Origin: Neofusicoccum parvum
Lineage: Eukaryota; Ascomycota; Dothideomycetes; Botryosphaeriales; Botryosphaeriaceae
Assembly (NCBI GenBank): GCA_020912385.1
Contig: CP087207.1
Location: 2,232,001-2,296,000 of the forward strand
Length of the DNA: 64,000 bases
Direction of reading: 5' to 3'
Position numbers and translations under genes: made by a program. The notes under the pieces were generated by a model. It saw nothing but the letters and a program-made list of their open reading frames with translations, did not search any database and was not told where the DNA came from. Of the stretch, positions 1-10,193 are shown piece by piece. How positions within the stretch are numbered: the stretch's first letter is position 1; each line of letters starts with the position of its first letter.

Positions 1-1760
1 GCCTGCTGGACATGCGGGTAGACGCTGACCATGCGGGCGTAGAGGTCGGGGTGGTCCCGCACGAGGATTTCGGGATCCCAGGCACAGGCCACGAAGATGG
101 TGTCGATGCCGCTGCTCAGAGGAGTCGTGAAGATGTTGCAGATCTGCAGGCCGATGAGGAAGGCGAAGGCGACCACGACCGGAGTGTAAGAGCCGTCCTG
201 GTTGTAGGCGGGAGAGGTGAAGATGAGGTAGAGGTAGGCGAGGAGCGCGCAGGCGTAGGCGATGAAGGTTGCGCCCATGCCGAGCACAGGGCCGATGAGA
301 CACTCGTTGACCAGGGCGTCGATGCCGCGGTCCTTGATCATCCTGGATTACATGTTAGACTATACTAGGAAAATGATGATGGGATACTCACTTCCAAGTG
401 TCCTTCGCAGCGGGGATGTAGGCTTTGCCGTAGAGCGCAATGTGCGAGAAGGCGTAACGGTTGAGGAACTGCACGGCCCAGTCGAGGATTCCAATGATGC
501 AACCGAGAACACAGAACAGGATTGTGCCAATCAGGTTTCCCTGAGCTGCCTCTTGCTGCTGAGCAATGGAGCAGAGCTGGCGCAGACAGTTGATGATGGC
601 AACGATAAGGCTGCCGAAGCTGATGCTGCCGAAGCTGTAGGTCAGAGAACGCTTCAGAGCGCCCCTGGTAGCTCCCTTGGGGAAGTTGTGGGAGCAGAAG
701 TACCAGGAGCCGTAAACTCCAGAGATGGTAGTGTGAATGGTGTTCTTGAGCCACTCGGTGATCCAGTAGGCGGCGAAGGTAATGAAGACCAGCAGTCCAA
801 TGACCTTGCCCTTACCACAGCCACCAGCACCGGTGCTGCAGGCAGGGTTGCTGCCCGGCTCGTACTTGACGTAGACAGCGACCAGAGTGACAGAGTACCA
901 AGCGCCAAAAGCAGCACCGATCAAGCCTCCAACGGCGCTGACCATGTAGACATGGCCGTACTTTTTTGAGACGTCGATGGCGGTCTGCAGCATCAGGGCG
1001 CTGAAAGGAATGCGAGGGATCCAGCTGATGAAGGCGATGACCATGAAGATGGAGAAGAGGAGGAAGACGATGCCGCCGGACCAGTAGTGGCGAGACAGCA
1101 TGTAGATGGCGGTGACAAAGCCGAAGATGATGTTGAGGATGCCGGTGATCCAGATGAACTGCTTCGTGAAAGCGCGAGCGAGCCAGACGTAGGCATAGCT
1201 AAAGACGATGGCGATGCAGAGGCAGAAGACGAACAGCACGATGGTGTTGGTGGTGAGGCCGAAATTGTTTGCACCGTCGTAGATTCCGCCGCCATTGAAG
1301 CCCTTGGTGTGAGCTGGGACACGGGTTAGCGTGGCTGGTGGTGATCTTTGCGCAGCACTGACCATATCCCTGAATTGCGATGCCAGACACGACAACAAAG
1401 CCGAAGAAGACGATCAGGAACTACTCGCGACGTTAGCTCTCAGCTGCGGCGGCGGGGCGCACGCTCGGCGGGTGGGCGCACCAAGATGCCAGCCCACAAG
1501 TCGTTGTACTTCGGTTTGTCCAGCTTGAAGGTCTGCTCGAAGGTAGGCTTCTCGCCATAGGCGGCGTTGGGGTCGGCGCCGTTGGGAGGGCCGTAGTTCG
1601 GGGCGTAGTTGGGCGGCGGCTGCGAAAACTGCTTCTGGCCGTCCTGCGGCGGCTGATAAGGCGCGCTGTTGTTGTTGTAGCCGTTGGAGTAGGCCTGCTG
1701 CGGGGCCTGAGGCTGCTGGTAGTAGTCGGCGGCCTCGCCGTGGGGGGCGCCGGATGCCAT
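1..1760 (-). CDS. PNS1: PNS1 / choline transporter-like (SLC44/CTL) membrane protein, 3' end outside window
   Basis: Exons read 1760-1482, 1420-1363, 1313-392 and 342-1, and the coding sequence runs off the window start. The N-terminus is a Pro/Gln/Tyr/Asn-rich cytosolic tail. It is followed by the KPTFEQTFKLDKPKYNDLWAG signature typical of fungal Pns1 and then by many hydrophobic helices. The start is the ATG that opens MASGAPHGE. Introns are 1421-1481 (donor GTGCGC), 1364-1362 side 1314-1362 (donor GTCAGT) and 343-391 (donor GTGAGT). The CTL family is placed in the plasma membrane. Choline transport is established for animal members but not for yeast Pns1, so the substrate is open. Identification of the family is secure. 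The unusual first donor is inferred from restoration of the LWAGIL-FLIVFFGFVVVSG reading. Confidence 0.9.
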
Positions 1761-2383
1761 GGCTGCGATGCGGCGAGTCAATGGACAGAGCGACGCGGAG
1801 AGGGAGGAGGACTGGGGTGAAAACACAGATCGAGCTGAGATTGCGGAGAGAGAAGGGCGGGAACGACAGCGCGATGACACCACCCTGCATCGCGACAGCG
1901 CCAATCCCTGCAGATCGACCCGCCGCGATGCCAAGACGGGTAACGTTCCGAAGTCTATGATTCGGCCCACTTTCCGCGCCCGCCTGCGAGTCATCTCCAC
2001 ACCTCACCTCAACACCCAGCTGCGAACACACCCGCGCGCTTCTCGACATGCTGTCGCGCGCTCCGCCAGGCCCCGCTGCATTCTGCAGGCGCACTCTGGT
2101 GCTCGGCCGCCGTGCGACCTCGCGATTTGTCAGTCGCTGTGCTTCAGGCCGCCACGAGGGAGCCACCATCAACAGCGGCGCAGTGTTTCCTGTGCAACCC
2201 ATGCACCCACCACCACGCCTGATCAGTCCTGTCAAGCGCAGCAGCGGTGCAGCCGACTAGCTCTGCAAACAGTCCCCAGGGCCGGTGGGGTCAGCATGAT
2301 GTAGACGGCGCGCTAACAGTCTTAAATGCAGCTTTTCCTGCCTTATCTACCTCCCTTGGCTCCCTGTTTTCCTTCACAGTCCA
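1761..2383. other. Divergent promoter region between PNS1 and the hydrolase gene
   Basis: This 620-base stretch separates two divergently transcribed genes. Open frames here (for example the antisense extension of the PNS1 first exon) have no recognisable protein content. The last 100 bases before 2384 are pyrimidine-rich, as is usual for fungal 5' leaders. Confidence 0.5.
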
Positions 2384-3333
2384 ATGCCGCACTCACGATC
2401 CTTGTCTGCATCTTTTCTGAGGGTCAAGGACACTGGTCATGAATATGCCAGGACAAGCCACATCCCCTTCATCTTCGCCCAGCAGGCCGCATCCACCGCC
2501 GCCTATGGCTACGACTTCTTCATCTCCGTGCCCCCAGACTACATGACGCAACCAGAAAAACAATGGCCCTTGATCGTCTTCCTTCATGGCGCCGGCGAGT
2601 CCCAACAGGAGCCTGACGAATCCTACGCCTGCCTCCGCCACGGCATCCCCAAGATCATCCTCTGCTACGACGCTCTCATGTCCGGCGCCGTGCCCCAGAT
2701 CAGCATCCCCAAAGCCCGCCGCCTCCGCGACCAGGACATTGGCAAGCCGGACCGCAGCGCCACGCCCGTCCCGCCCGACGTGTGCCGCGCCGTCGCCGAG
2801 GAGTTCGTCACGCTCACCCCCGTCCTCAACCTCAGTAAGCAACGTGCCGTCCGACCCCGAACGACGCGCTGATCGACAAAGACAACGGCTACGGTTGGTC
2901 CGCCCCAATCTTGTCAGAGCTGCTGGCCGAGGTCCTGCCGCACTTCCGCGTCGACCGAGATCGCATCCACGCTACGGGTTTTAGCATGGGCGGGGAGGGC
3001 GTGTGGTCGCTTGCGCTTGACGAGCCGGCTATGTTTGCGTCGCTGACCCCTATCTGCGGCCGCGCTGGTGATGCGGCGCGTGTGGGGAGCATCGCGCATG
3101 TGCCGGTGTGGGTGCACCACGGGGAACGAGACGGCATTCATGATGTTGAGGAGAGTGCGCGTATGGTCGAGGCGTTAAATAGTGCAGGCGCGACGAATGC
3201 AAGATTTACGAGGTATGTCGATCTGGGGCATGATTGTTGGACGGCGGCGTATAATGAGGTGGGGTTGTGGAGCTGGATGTTGGAGAGGAGGAGAGGGGAG
3301 GGGTCAGGGACGCCGAAAAGGAAAATTATTTAG
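2384..3333 (+). CDS. Alpha/beta-hydrolase (phospholipase/carboxylesterase type)
   Basis: Exons are 2384-2834 and 2882-3333, giving 300 residues. The 47-nt intron (GTAAGC...CAAAG, with a CTGATC branch-like site) restores NLNNGYGWS across the junction. The protein shows the HGAGES oxyanion-loop motif near residue 69, a nucleophile elbow TGFSMGGEG (GxSxG) and then candidate acid and base residues in HHGERDG and DLGHDCW. Together these form a plausible Ser-Asp-His triad. There is no convincing signal peptide, so a cytosolic esterase or phospholipase is likely. The substrate cannot be read from sequence. The start at 2384 is the only well-placed ATG of the frame. Confidence 0.8.
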
Positions 3334-4200
3334 TGTTTGTGTGTATGCAGATAGTATGCTGTGCTTGGCTTTCCTCAGCATCTCCTTCCTGATTATGTTT
3401 GCGTCCACTCCCGTTCCCACCGTGCTAGATGTTTCCTGCCCTCCAGTTCTTTGATGTTTAGGGTGGTTTCCCTACATTAACCTAGTCGTAAATCACTAAC
3501 ACACTTACTCGGTTTTTTTTTTGGTTTGTTTTTTAAGATTAAGACTATACTGCAAATGCCTAGTTGAGTGCATTTGCCTATCATCTTACAACTCCTTTCC
3601 TCAACTGGGAGACAGTGTGCAGCGAAAAAGGCAAGCAGCGCTACGCTAAGCTTCCTTTCGCAGGCTCGTTGTTCCGAATTAGGAAGGCGAAATGTCGCCC
3701 ACGTTGCAGTCCATCCAGATTTGTTGGCTCTAAAATCTGAGTAAGCCTATGGTGGGGGCCAAACTCCCCAGGAGTACAGGGCAACGATTCGAGGCGGCTC
3801 GTACCTGCAAACTACCGGTGCGTTAGTATATGCAATCTAAAACGAGACGCAAGGTACGATCGGCAAGGACTTAGTTTGTAAGGCTGAAGGATGACCCGTA
3901 AGTAGGTTCAGCTCGTGCTGAAAGTGCTTTTTCCAACAATATTGTCTCTTGAGTTGCGGGCCTGACTGGCAATCATACCCCAAAGCAGACGTTATGGGAG
4001 GCTAAGCGCACGTCTTCGTCAAAATTAAATGGCAAAATGCTGATCCAAAGCTTCATTCTAGATGCTGTGGGTGTGTCGTATCCGCAGTATCGTTCCACAA
4101 ACGGCGTTTTTGAAGCGCTGTTCATGAGATGCTTGTTCATCGGCACTCATCCACTTCATCACAGCCACCACAGTTCACCGCGCCCGTATTTGCAGGCTGC
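3334..4200. other. AT-richer intergenic region, no gene seen
   Basis: About 870 bases with frequent stops in all frames and no recognisable protein, tRNA or transposon end. It contains a short poly-T run near 3513. Confidence 0.5.
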
Positions 4201-4208
4201 TATATAAA
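4201..4208 (+). promoter_or_regulatory. TATA box of the PL20-like gene
   Basis: TATATAAA lies 84-91 bases upstream of the ATG at 4292, a normal distance for a fungal RNA polymerase II core promoter. The match is seen directly; its use is inferred. A strong TATA box fits an inducible secreted enzyme. Confidence 0.55.
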
Positions 4209-4291
4209 TTCTACAGTTCCGGACATTCTCGATGTCAACAGCACCAACAGAAACACAAATCTTTTTCTGATCATTGAACCAACTCACAACA

Positions 4292-5096
4292 ATGGCCAAG
4301 TTCAGCTTCAGCCTTTTGCTCGTTCTGAGCGCCCTCTTCTCCCACACGCTCGCCGCCCTCCTTGTCGACTACAACGCCGCCCGCAACGATGACCCGTCCA
4401 AGATGGGCCAGCTCAACCTCGAGGCCGCCCGCGGCGACAAGCCCGACAAGAACAGCGCCGACCTCTACATCAAAGCCGACACGGACTTCCGTGGCACCAA
4501 GTGCGCCCACTTCCACCGCAAGAAGGGCGACATCCGGTGCGCCTGCCACACCTCCCCATCCGCCCCTTAGACACGGCTCGCTAACGCCCAGATCCAGCGC
4601 CGAATACCACGCCCTGAACAAGAAGACCGAAGCCGGGAAGACGTACTTCATCGGCTACTCGTTCGCGCTGGGCGCCACGCCCGACGCGCTCATGGTGTGG
4701 CAGTGGAAGGAGTACGTGGCCAACGCCGACGGCGGCAGCGCCGGCATCCCGCTCTCGCTCGAGGTGCGCGACGGCCAGCTGCGCTTCGAGTACCAGGCCT
4801 CCGCCGACGCCGGCCGCGCCGTGCAGTGGAAGACGCCGGTGAAGACCGACACCGTCTACACCGTCGGCATCGAGATCAAGGCCGCCGCGAGCGGCGGCTA
4901 TGCCCGCCTGTGGTGGAACGGCCAGCCGGTCACGTTTGCGACGACGAAGACCGCGACGGTCTCGGGGAATATGTTTCCGGGGCGGAGCGATCCCAAGTTT
5001 GGGGCGTATAGGGGGGAGGCGGTGGAGGTGGATACGTATGTTTATCAGGTGCAGATTGGCAACAAGAAGAGCGAGCTGGACGACAAGTTTTTCTGA
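4292..5096 (+). CDS. Secreted polysaccharide lyase family 20-like (glucuronan lyase-like) protein
   Basis: Exons are 4292-4536 and 4592-5096, giving 249 residues. The 55-nt intron has a GTGCGC donor and a CTAAC branch site, and joining it restores GDIRSSAEYH. Residues 1 to about 21 form a classical signal peptide (hydrophobic core LLLVLSALF, cleavage after HTLA). The mature part is a single beta-rich domain with the order CAHFHRKKG, YFIGYSFALG, VWQWKEY, LSLEV and FPGRSDPKFGAYRGE. From memory this resembles fungal glucuronan lyases of family PL20 (beta-jelly-roll). The role would be extracellular cleavage of beta-1,4-glucuronan-type polymers. The fold class is fairly sure. The exact substrate is inferred and could be another uronan. 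Confidence 0.65.
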
Positions 5097-5737
5097 ATGG
5101 TTGGGCATGGATATTGAGGGCCTGAGGTGAGTGACGGGCTTGGTGGATAAGAATATAAGTTTCACGATCATTCTCGAGGATAATCATTCACCTACTTCGT
5201 TGAATTTGAAGTTTCATTTTATGGCACAACATTGGAGCCACTCTCTTCTCCAGGATGAAGCATTATGCACCGCGGTTGAATGGATTTCCACGTGTCTGGG
5301 ATCCATTTGAAAAACGGAGAAGCGCTGTTCAAGTGTAAAATTTGAGAGCATCAAGGTTGTGAGTAATCAAAGCGATCGCAAGAAAATGATGCATTGAGGC
5401 TCAGTAGAGGAGGGATTTGATGGACACGATTAGAAGCACGCCAACACAAAATTAAGACCTCACATTGCTGTTGATGTACAGAATGAGGCTATGGCGTTGC
5501 CTGCAACGTGGCTCTCTCCAGCTGGTCCGCTGCAAGCCGTCGTGACAGGGATTAAGATCCGCTCTTCGGCGCGAGGCTGAATGGACTCATAGCCCTTATC
5601 ATCGGCGCTTCCACCCACAGCCGGATCGCCCCATGGCCCCTTCTCACCTTCGACCATCATTTTGAAACCATCTTCTCTGCCTTCTACCAACACACTCGCT
5701 CTCTTGATACTATGGACTTCAGTATCAAACCTCCGTC
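5097..5737. other. Intergenic, promoter of the NLR gene
   Basis: About 640 bases without a supportable gene. It holds the 3' region of the PL20-like gene and, near 5650-5737, the pyrimidine-rich leader of the downstream NACHT gene. Confidence 0.45.
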
Positions 5738-8700
5738 ATGAGCGAAAAAACCTTTCGCCTACAAGGCATATCTGCGGATTGCACAAGAGAAGCGGTGGAA
5801 CAGCTCGTAAAAGAGTCGTTTGACCTGGATGACAATTCTGCGGTGCGGGTTCGATCACTGGCCAAGAGTGTGTATCGAGATGACGAACAGGTTGCGACGC
5901 TGGAGGTTTCCCCGCCGCCCTCGGCTCTACTGAAAGATTCAGCATGCGAAGAATGGACATCCCAAGGACCACCGAGTTACCGTGACTCCGAGACTTCTGT
6001 CTATCTTACGCTTGATACGCACTTTGAAGGACTCACGCCTTTGTACACTCCAGAGAACTCTCAATGGGCCCGAGAGTAAGTGCATCAAGCTTTGCTGGTT
6101 GTTCGGTAATGAGCTTGCTGACTTCAACCGCAGTGTAGTAGCCGTTTCAGGACTCGGAGGCCATGCCTTCGGATCTTTCAAGGAAAAGGGAGGACGGTTT
6201 ATGTGGCTTCGGGATGCGCTTCCGCGAGATTTCCCAGGATCCCGGATTTTCGTGTACGGTTCCAACACGACGTTGCAGAATAGCGCGTCCATCCAGAATA
6301 TTTCCCACTTGGGCCATACCCTCCGAACCGAGCTACGATTCATCAGAGACCACAAGATAGGGCAGCCGTTGGTCCTAATCGGCCACAGCCTTGGTGGGAT
6401 ACTGGTGAAGGAAGCCGTCATTCAGATGCAGCACGGCTCTACGGAAGACAAGGAGAATCTCGCATCAATCCAAGGCCTGGTCTTCTTCGGTGTCCCCAAC
6501 AGAGGCATGGAGGTGGCTTCCTTCGTGTCCATGGTTGGTGACAACCCAAATCGGTTCCTACTTGAGGTCTTGCGAACAACATCAGGTGTCATGCAACGCC
6601 AATCGAATGAATTCCAGAGCACTTTCACCACCAAGCGCGCTTCTATATACTCGGTCTTTGAGACGATGCTTTCACCCACCGCACAGCTTGATCAGAGCGG
6701 TCAGTACAAAATGACAGGTCCGCCAGCTCTGCTGGTAGGGGAAGACAGTGCGAAGTGTGGTAGGAGCTGGGAAAGCGATGCCAAATATGCTTTCGCCATT
6801 AATCGCACTCATTCTGAGCTGGTGAAGTTCAGAGGCCCTCACGACAAGGAGTATGCCAAGGTGTCTCGTTGTCTTAAATCTCTCACACCGCGGGTTGGCC
6901 ATAAGGCAGAGAAACATATCAAACGTGCGTAAAACAATCCCCAGCCCCTGCTGCGTATACCATTCCAATAACGAGCCAGGTATTCTGAGTGCTCTCGAAT
7001 TCCCAGAAATGGAGCATCGTCTTCACGGAATTGAAAAGGCGCACGCACAGACATTCGCCTGGCTTCTTGCGAAGCCTTGTGACAGCCCCGATGAGCACTG
7101 TGACAGCTCCGATGAGCGTAGACGAGAGTCTGCGAGGAACTCCTTTCTGAACTGGTTCAAGGCCGCAAACAAGGAGCCGATCTTCTGGATAACCGGTAAA
7201 CCAGCATCAGGGAAGTCCACACTCATGAAGTACATATACCACAAGGATGAGCTCAGAGCTCTCCTACGATCATGGGCACTTGGAAGAGATCCGATTCTGG
7301 TAGGGCATTTCTTCTTCGATCGCGGCTTGAGTCCTCTTCAAAAATCACGCAACGGGCTTTTTCGGTCCCTGCTGCATCAAATCTTGTCTCAACGACGAGA
7401 CCTTGTTCCAATCGTCTTCGAATCTTACATGAAGCAATCTAAGCTCCGTCCAAATAAACCAATCGTAGTCGACGTCGAGCATGCTAAGCTGGAATTTACC
7501 TGGAACGACCTCACAGCCGCCTTTGAGAAAACGATTGAGATAATCACGTCTACGGAGCATCTCTGCATTTTCGTGGATGGCCTCGATGAATATCGCAAGA
7601 TCAACGACACCGAGAGCTACGCCACATACTTGAGCGAGGTTCCCAAGAACCACCAGGACGTGGAAGTGGCGCCTAAAGGTCACAAAGAACTTTGTAAGAT
7701 GTTCAAGGACCTAGGACGATTCCCAAACCTCAAAATTTGCCTAGCAAGCCGTCCACTCAATGCTTTTGAAGATGCATTCGATGTATATTCTCAGCTGAGA
7801 CTGCATGATCTATCCTACCACGACATAAGAACATTTGTCAGAGATGGATTGGAGTCACATCCATTGCTTTTGTTGGTACACGTGCACTCCCGTGACATGG
7901 AGAAAGACCTCATCGACACAATCTCAAACAACGCAGCAGGCGTGTTTCTGTGGGTCAAAATAGTAGTGCAAAACGTATTGGACGGGCTTGACGAACGGAA
8001 CTTCCTCAACTTCAACGAGATTATTCGCATGATTCAGTCTCTTCCCGTCGAGCTTGGAGGGCCTGAGGGTCTTTACATGAGAATGTTGAGGGACGTCCCC
8101 AGCCAACACCGAGCTGAGGGAGTGAATCTTTTGAACATTATGCTGGCCGCTCACAATAAGGAACTCGACCTAACTTCGACAACTCTTCAATATACGCAAT
8201 GGGCGGCAGAGGACGCAATCCGTCAACCGATCCAAAAGCTCTCCAGCGAGCAGATGGAGAATGCCAAAGTCCTTTCAGATGGGCACATCAAGAGCCGATG
8301 TAGAGGTCTGATCGAGGAGCGATATGACTCCATGGAATTCCTGCATCAAACCGTCAAGGAGTTCGTCGAAACAATCATGGAATGGGACGAAGTCAAAGCC
8401 TGGGGTGATGAAGAAAGGATGAAAGAGACAAATGTTCCGCTCTTGATATCCACCCTCTTGGAGATTAAACTGATGATAGCGATGGAAGATCATCGTGCTG
8501 ATTTGATCCGACAGATGCTTAGCCTTGCATTTCACGCTGAACACACAACCGGCGTTTCGCAAACGGCTTTGCTGGATGATTTGGACTCCAAGATGCAATC
8601 CAGCTGGGGATTGACGGTTGAAAACGCCCTCGAAAATCCACAAGCGCAGGCAGTCATCCAAAATTCCTCCTGGACAACGTGGTTCCGATGGATTGAAAAT

Positions 8701-9567
8701 CCTTTCATGGAATATAGTCCCTTGGCCCCCGTGTGGCACAAAGAAGGGTTCTACCAGCTGGCTATACTTGCTGGACTGCGAGGTTATGTTCACCAGAAAA
8801 TCAAGGATGGCTTGATCGGATTGGATCTTGACTGGGGAGAACCCATTTTAGCATTCGCCTTATTTCCGTGGGAAATAGATCCTCAACCAGATCTTGTCTC
8901 TTTGATTATAGACAACGGCGGGGATCCTCAAGCAAAGATGCTGTGCGGCAATACAGCCTGGCAAAGATTTATCGCGGACCTTGCATTCACTTCTTTCCCG
9001 CACTCAGACGAAATGATCGAAATAGTTATTTTGCTGCTGAGGGCAGGTGCGGACGTCGCATCATGGGGGATTTCCACCCCTGGAAGCGCAAAAGATTCAG
9101 TTGTACAGTCTTCACCGGCTTTCGAGATCATCGAGTTCTTTTCTCACCATGATCTTGACATCCTACCACTACTTATTGCCTTGGTTGATGCTGGAGCTCT
9201 ACTGCTTGAAGACGAAGAGCAAATGCTTCGTATTTCCTTAACTCCGAAGCAACTGCAAGAGGTTGAGAGCTTAGGAAGATTTCAAAAGACACCAGACATG
9301 GTGAAATTCGAGGAAACTTACAGAAGAAGCAAGCGAGATACTTCTTGGTCTCATCGCATCTCCGGCACCCTGAAATTCCGTCAATACTTAGAGGAGCTCT
9401 GTGCTCAGATGGATCTGGGCCGGATAGCTTCCCCACTGCAACCCGGGACTTCAACTTCCTCGTCATCACATGGGTTTCCACGAGGCTTCATGACCACTAG
9501 CAAGCGAAGGACGCGACGGCAAGGCAGTACCGGGGATAAAGCGCATCTGAACAAAAAACTCGGCTAA
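5738..9567 (+). CDS. Fungal NOD-like receptor: SesB-type alpha/beta-hydrolase fused to NACHT NTPase
   Basis: Exons are 5738-6075, 6134-6924 and 6980-9567, giving 1238 residues. The N-terminal domain (about residues 112-370) is a SERAC1/SesB-like alpha/beta-hydrolase. It has VVAVSGLGGHAFGSF, the nucleophile elbow GHSLGG at about residue 195, FFGVPNRGM, and candidate acid and base residues in GEDSA and NRTHSELVKF. It is followed by ILSALEFPEMEHRLHGIEKAH, typical of the linker before NACHT. The P-loop GKPASGKST lies near residue 448 and the Walker B FVDGLDEY near 571. The C-terminal third has only faint ankyrin-like pieces (IIDNGGDPQAK, LLLRAGADVASWG). Fungal NLRs of this class act in non-self recognition and regulated cell death: the C-terminus senses, NACHT oligomerises and the N-terminus executes. 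The domain reading is firm, the biological role is inferred from the family. An imperfect 20-base duplication at about 7080-7120 encodes CDSPDEH/CDSSDER. Confidence 0.88.
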
Positions 9568-10193
9568 ACACATCACATCTTCCAAACCGACCTTAGTCCA
9601 TGTTTAGGCTCTAGGATCATGTATTCCTCAGGCGAACTAATTCGAATATCAATCCCATGGTCATGAGCCTTGTTGCCGCCTTCTCTCGCCAATACCCATG
9701 ATGTTCTGCACCCGTCGCCAACAGCTTCATGCTAACGGCTTTGCGCAAACCACCAGCTCGGCTGTAGAGGTTTCAAATGACTTTGTTGTTCCCCGGCCGG
9801 CTCTTTCTAATCCGGTGCGGAAGTCTTTGTTCATTCCACGGCGATTGTCCGCAATTGGAAGATGCTTGGCATTCTTTGTCCCCCAAACCTCTTGATGCTT
9901 CCTTTCTTCAAAATGGAACGGTTCAGAAAGCACATGTTCTATTCTCTACCCGTCTCATTCTTCGCTGCAAGTTTGCCTGATAATTAATTTGCCTGCAAAC
10001 CACGGCCCTTTGTGCAAATACAGTCGTTGCATCACTGCCTCATGATCATCCCCTTTGACGGTTAAGAACCTTACCAACAACTATTTTGCACCCTGTCAGT
10101 TAAAAGATAGTCTGGCGTCTACCTGGCGCGCAAAACCAACCTGCCGACACTTTGCACATAGCACTCAACGCCAACCGGCCTCCAACCACCACC
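9568..10193. other. Intergenic between NLR and coiled-coil gene
   Basis: About 625 bases with no recognisable gene. Short open frames at 9698-9980 lack family features. Confidence 0.45.
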
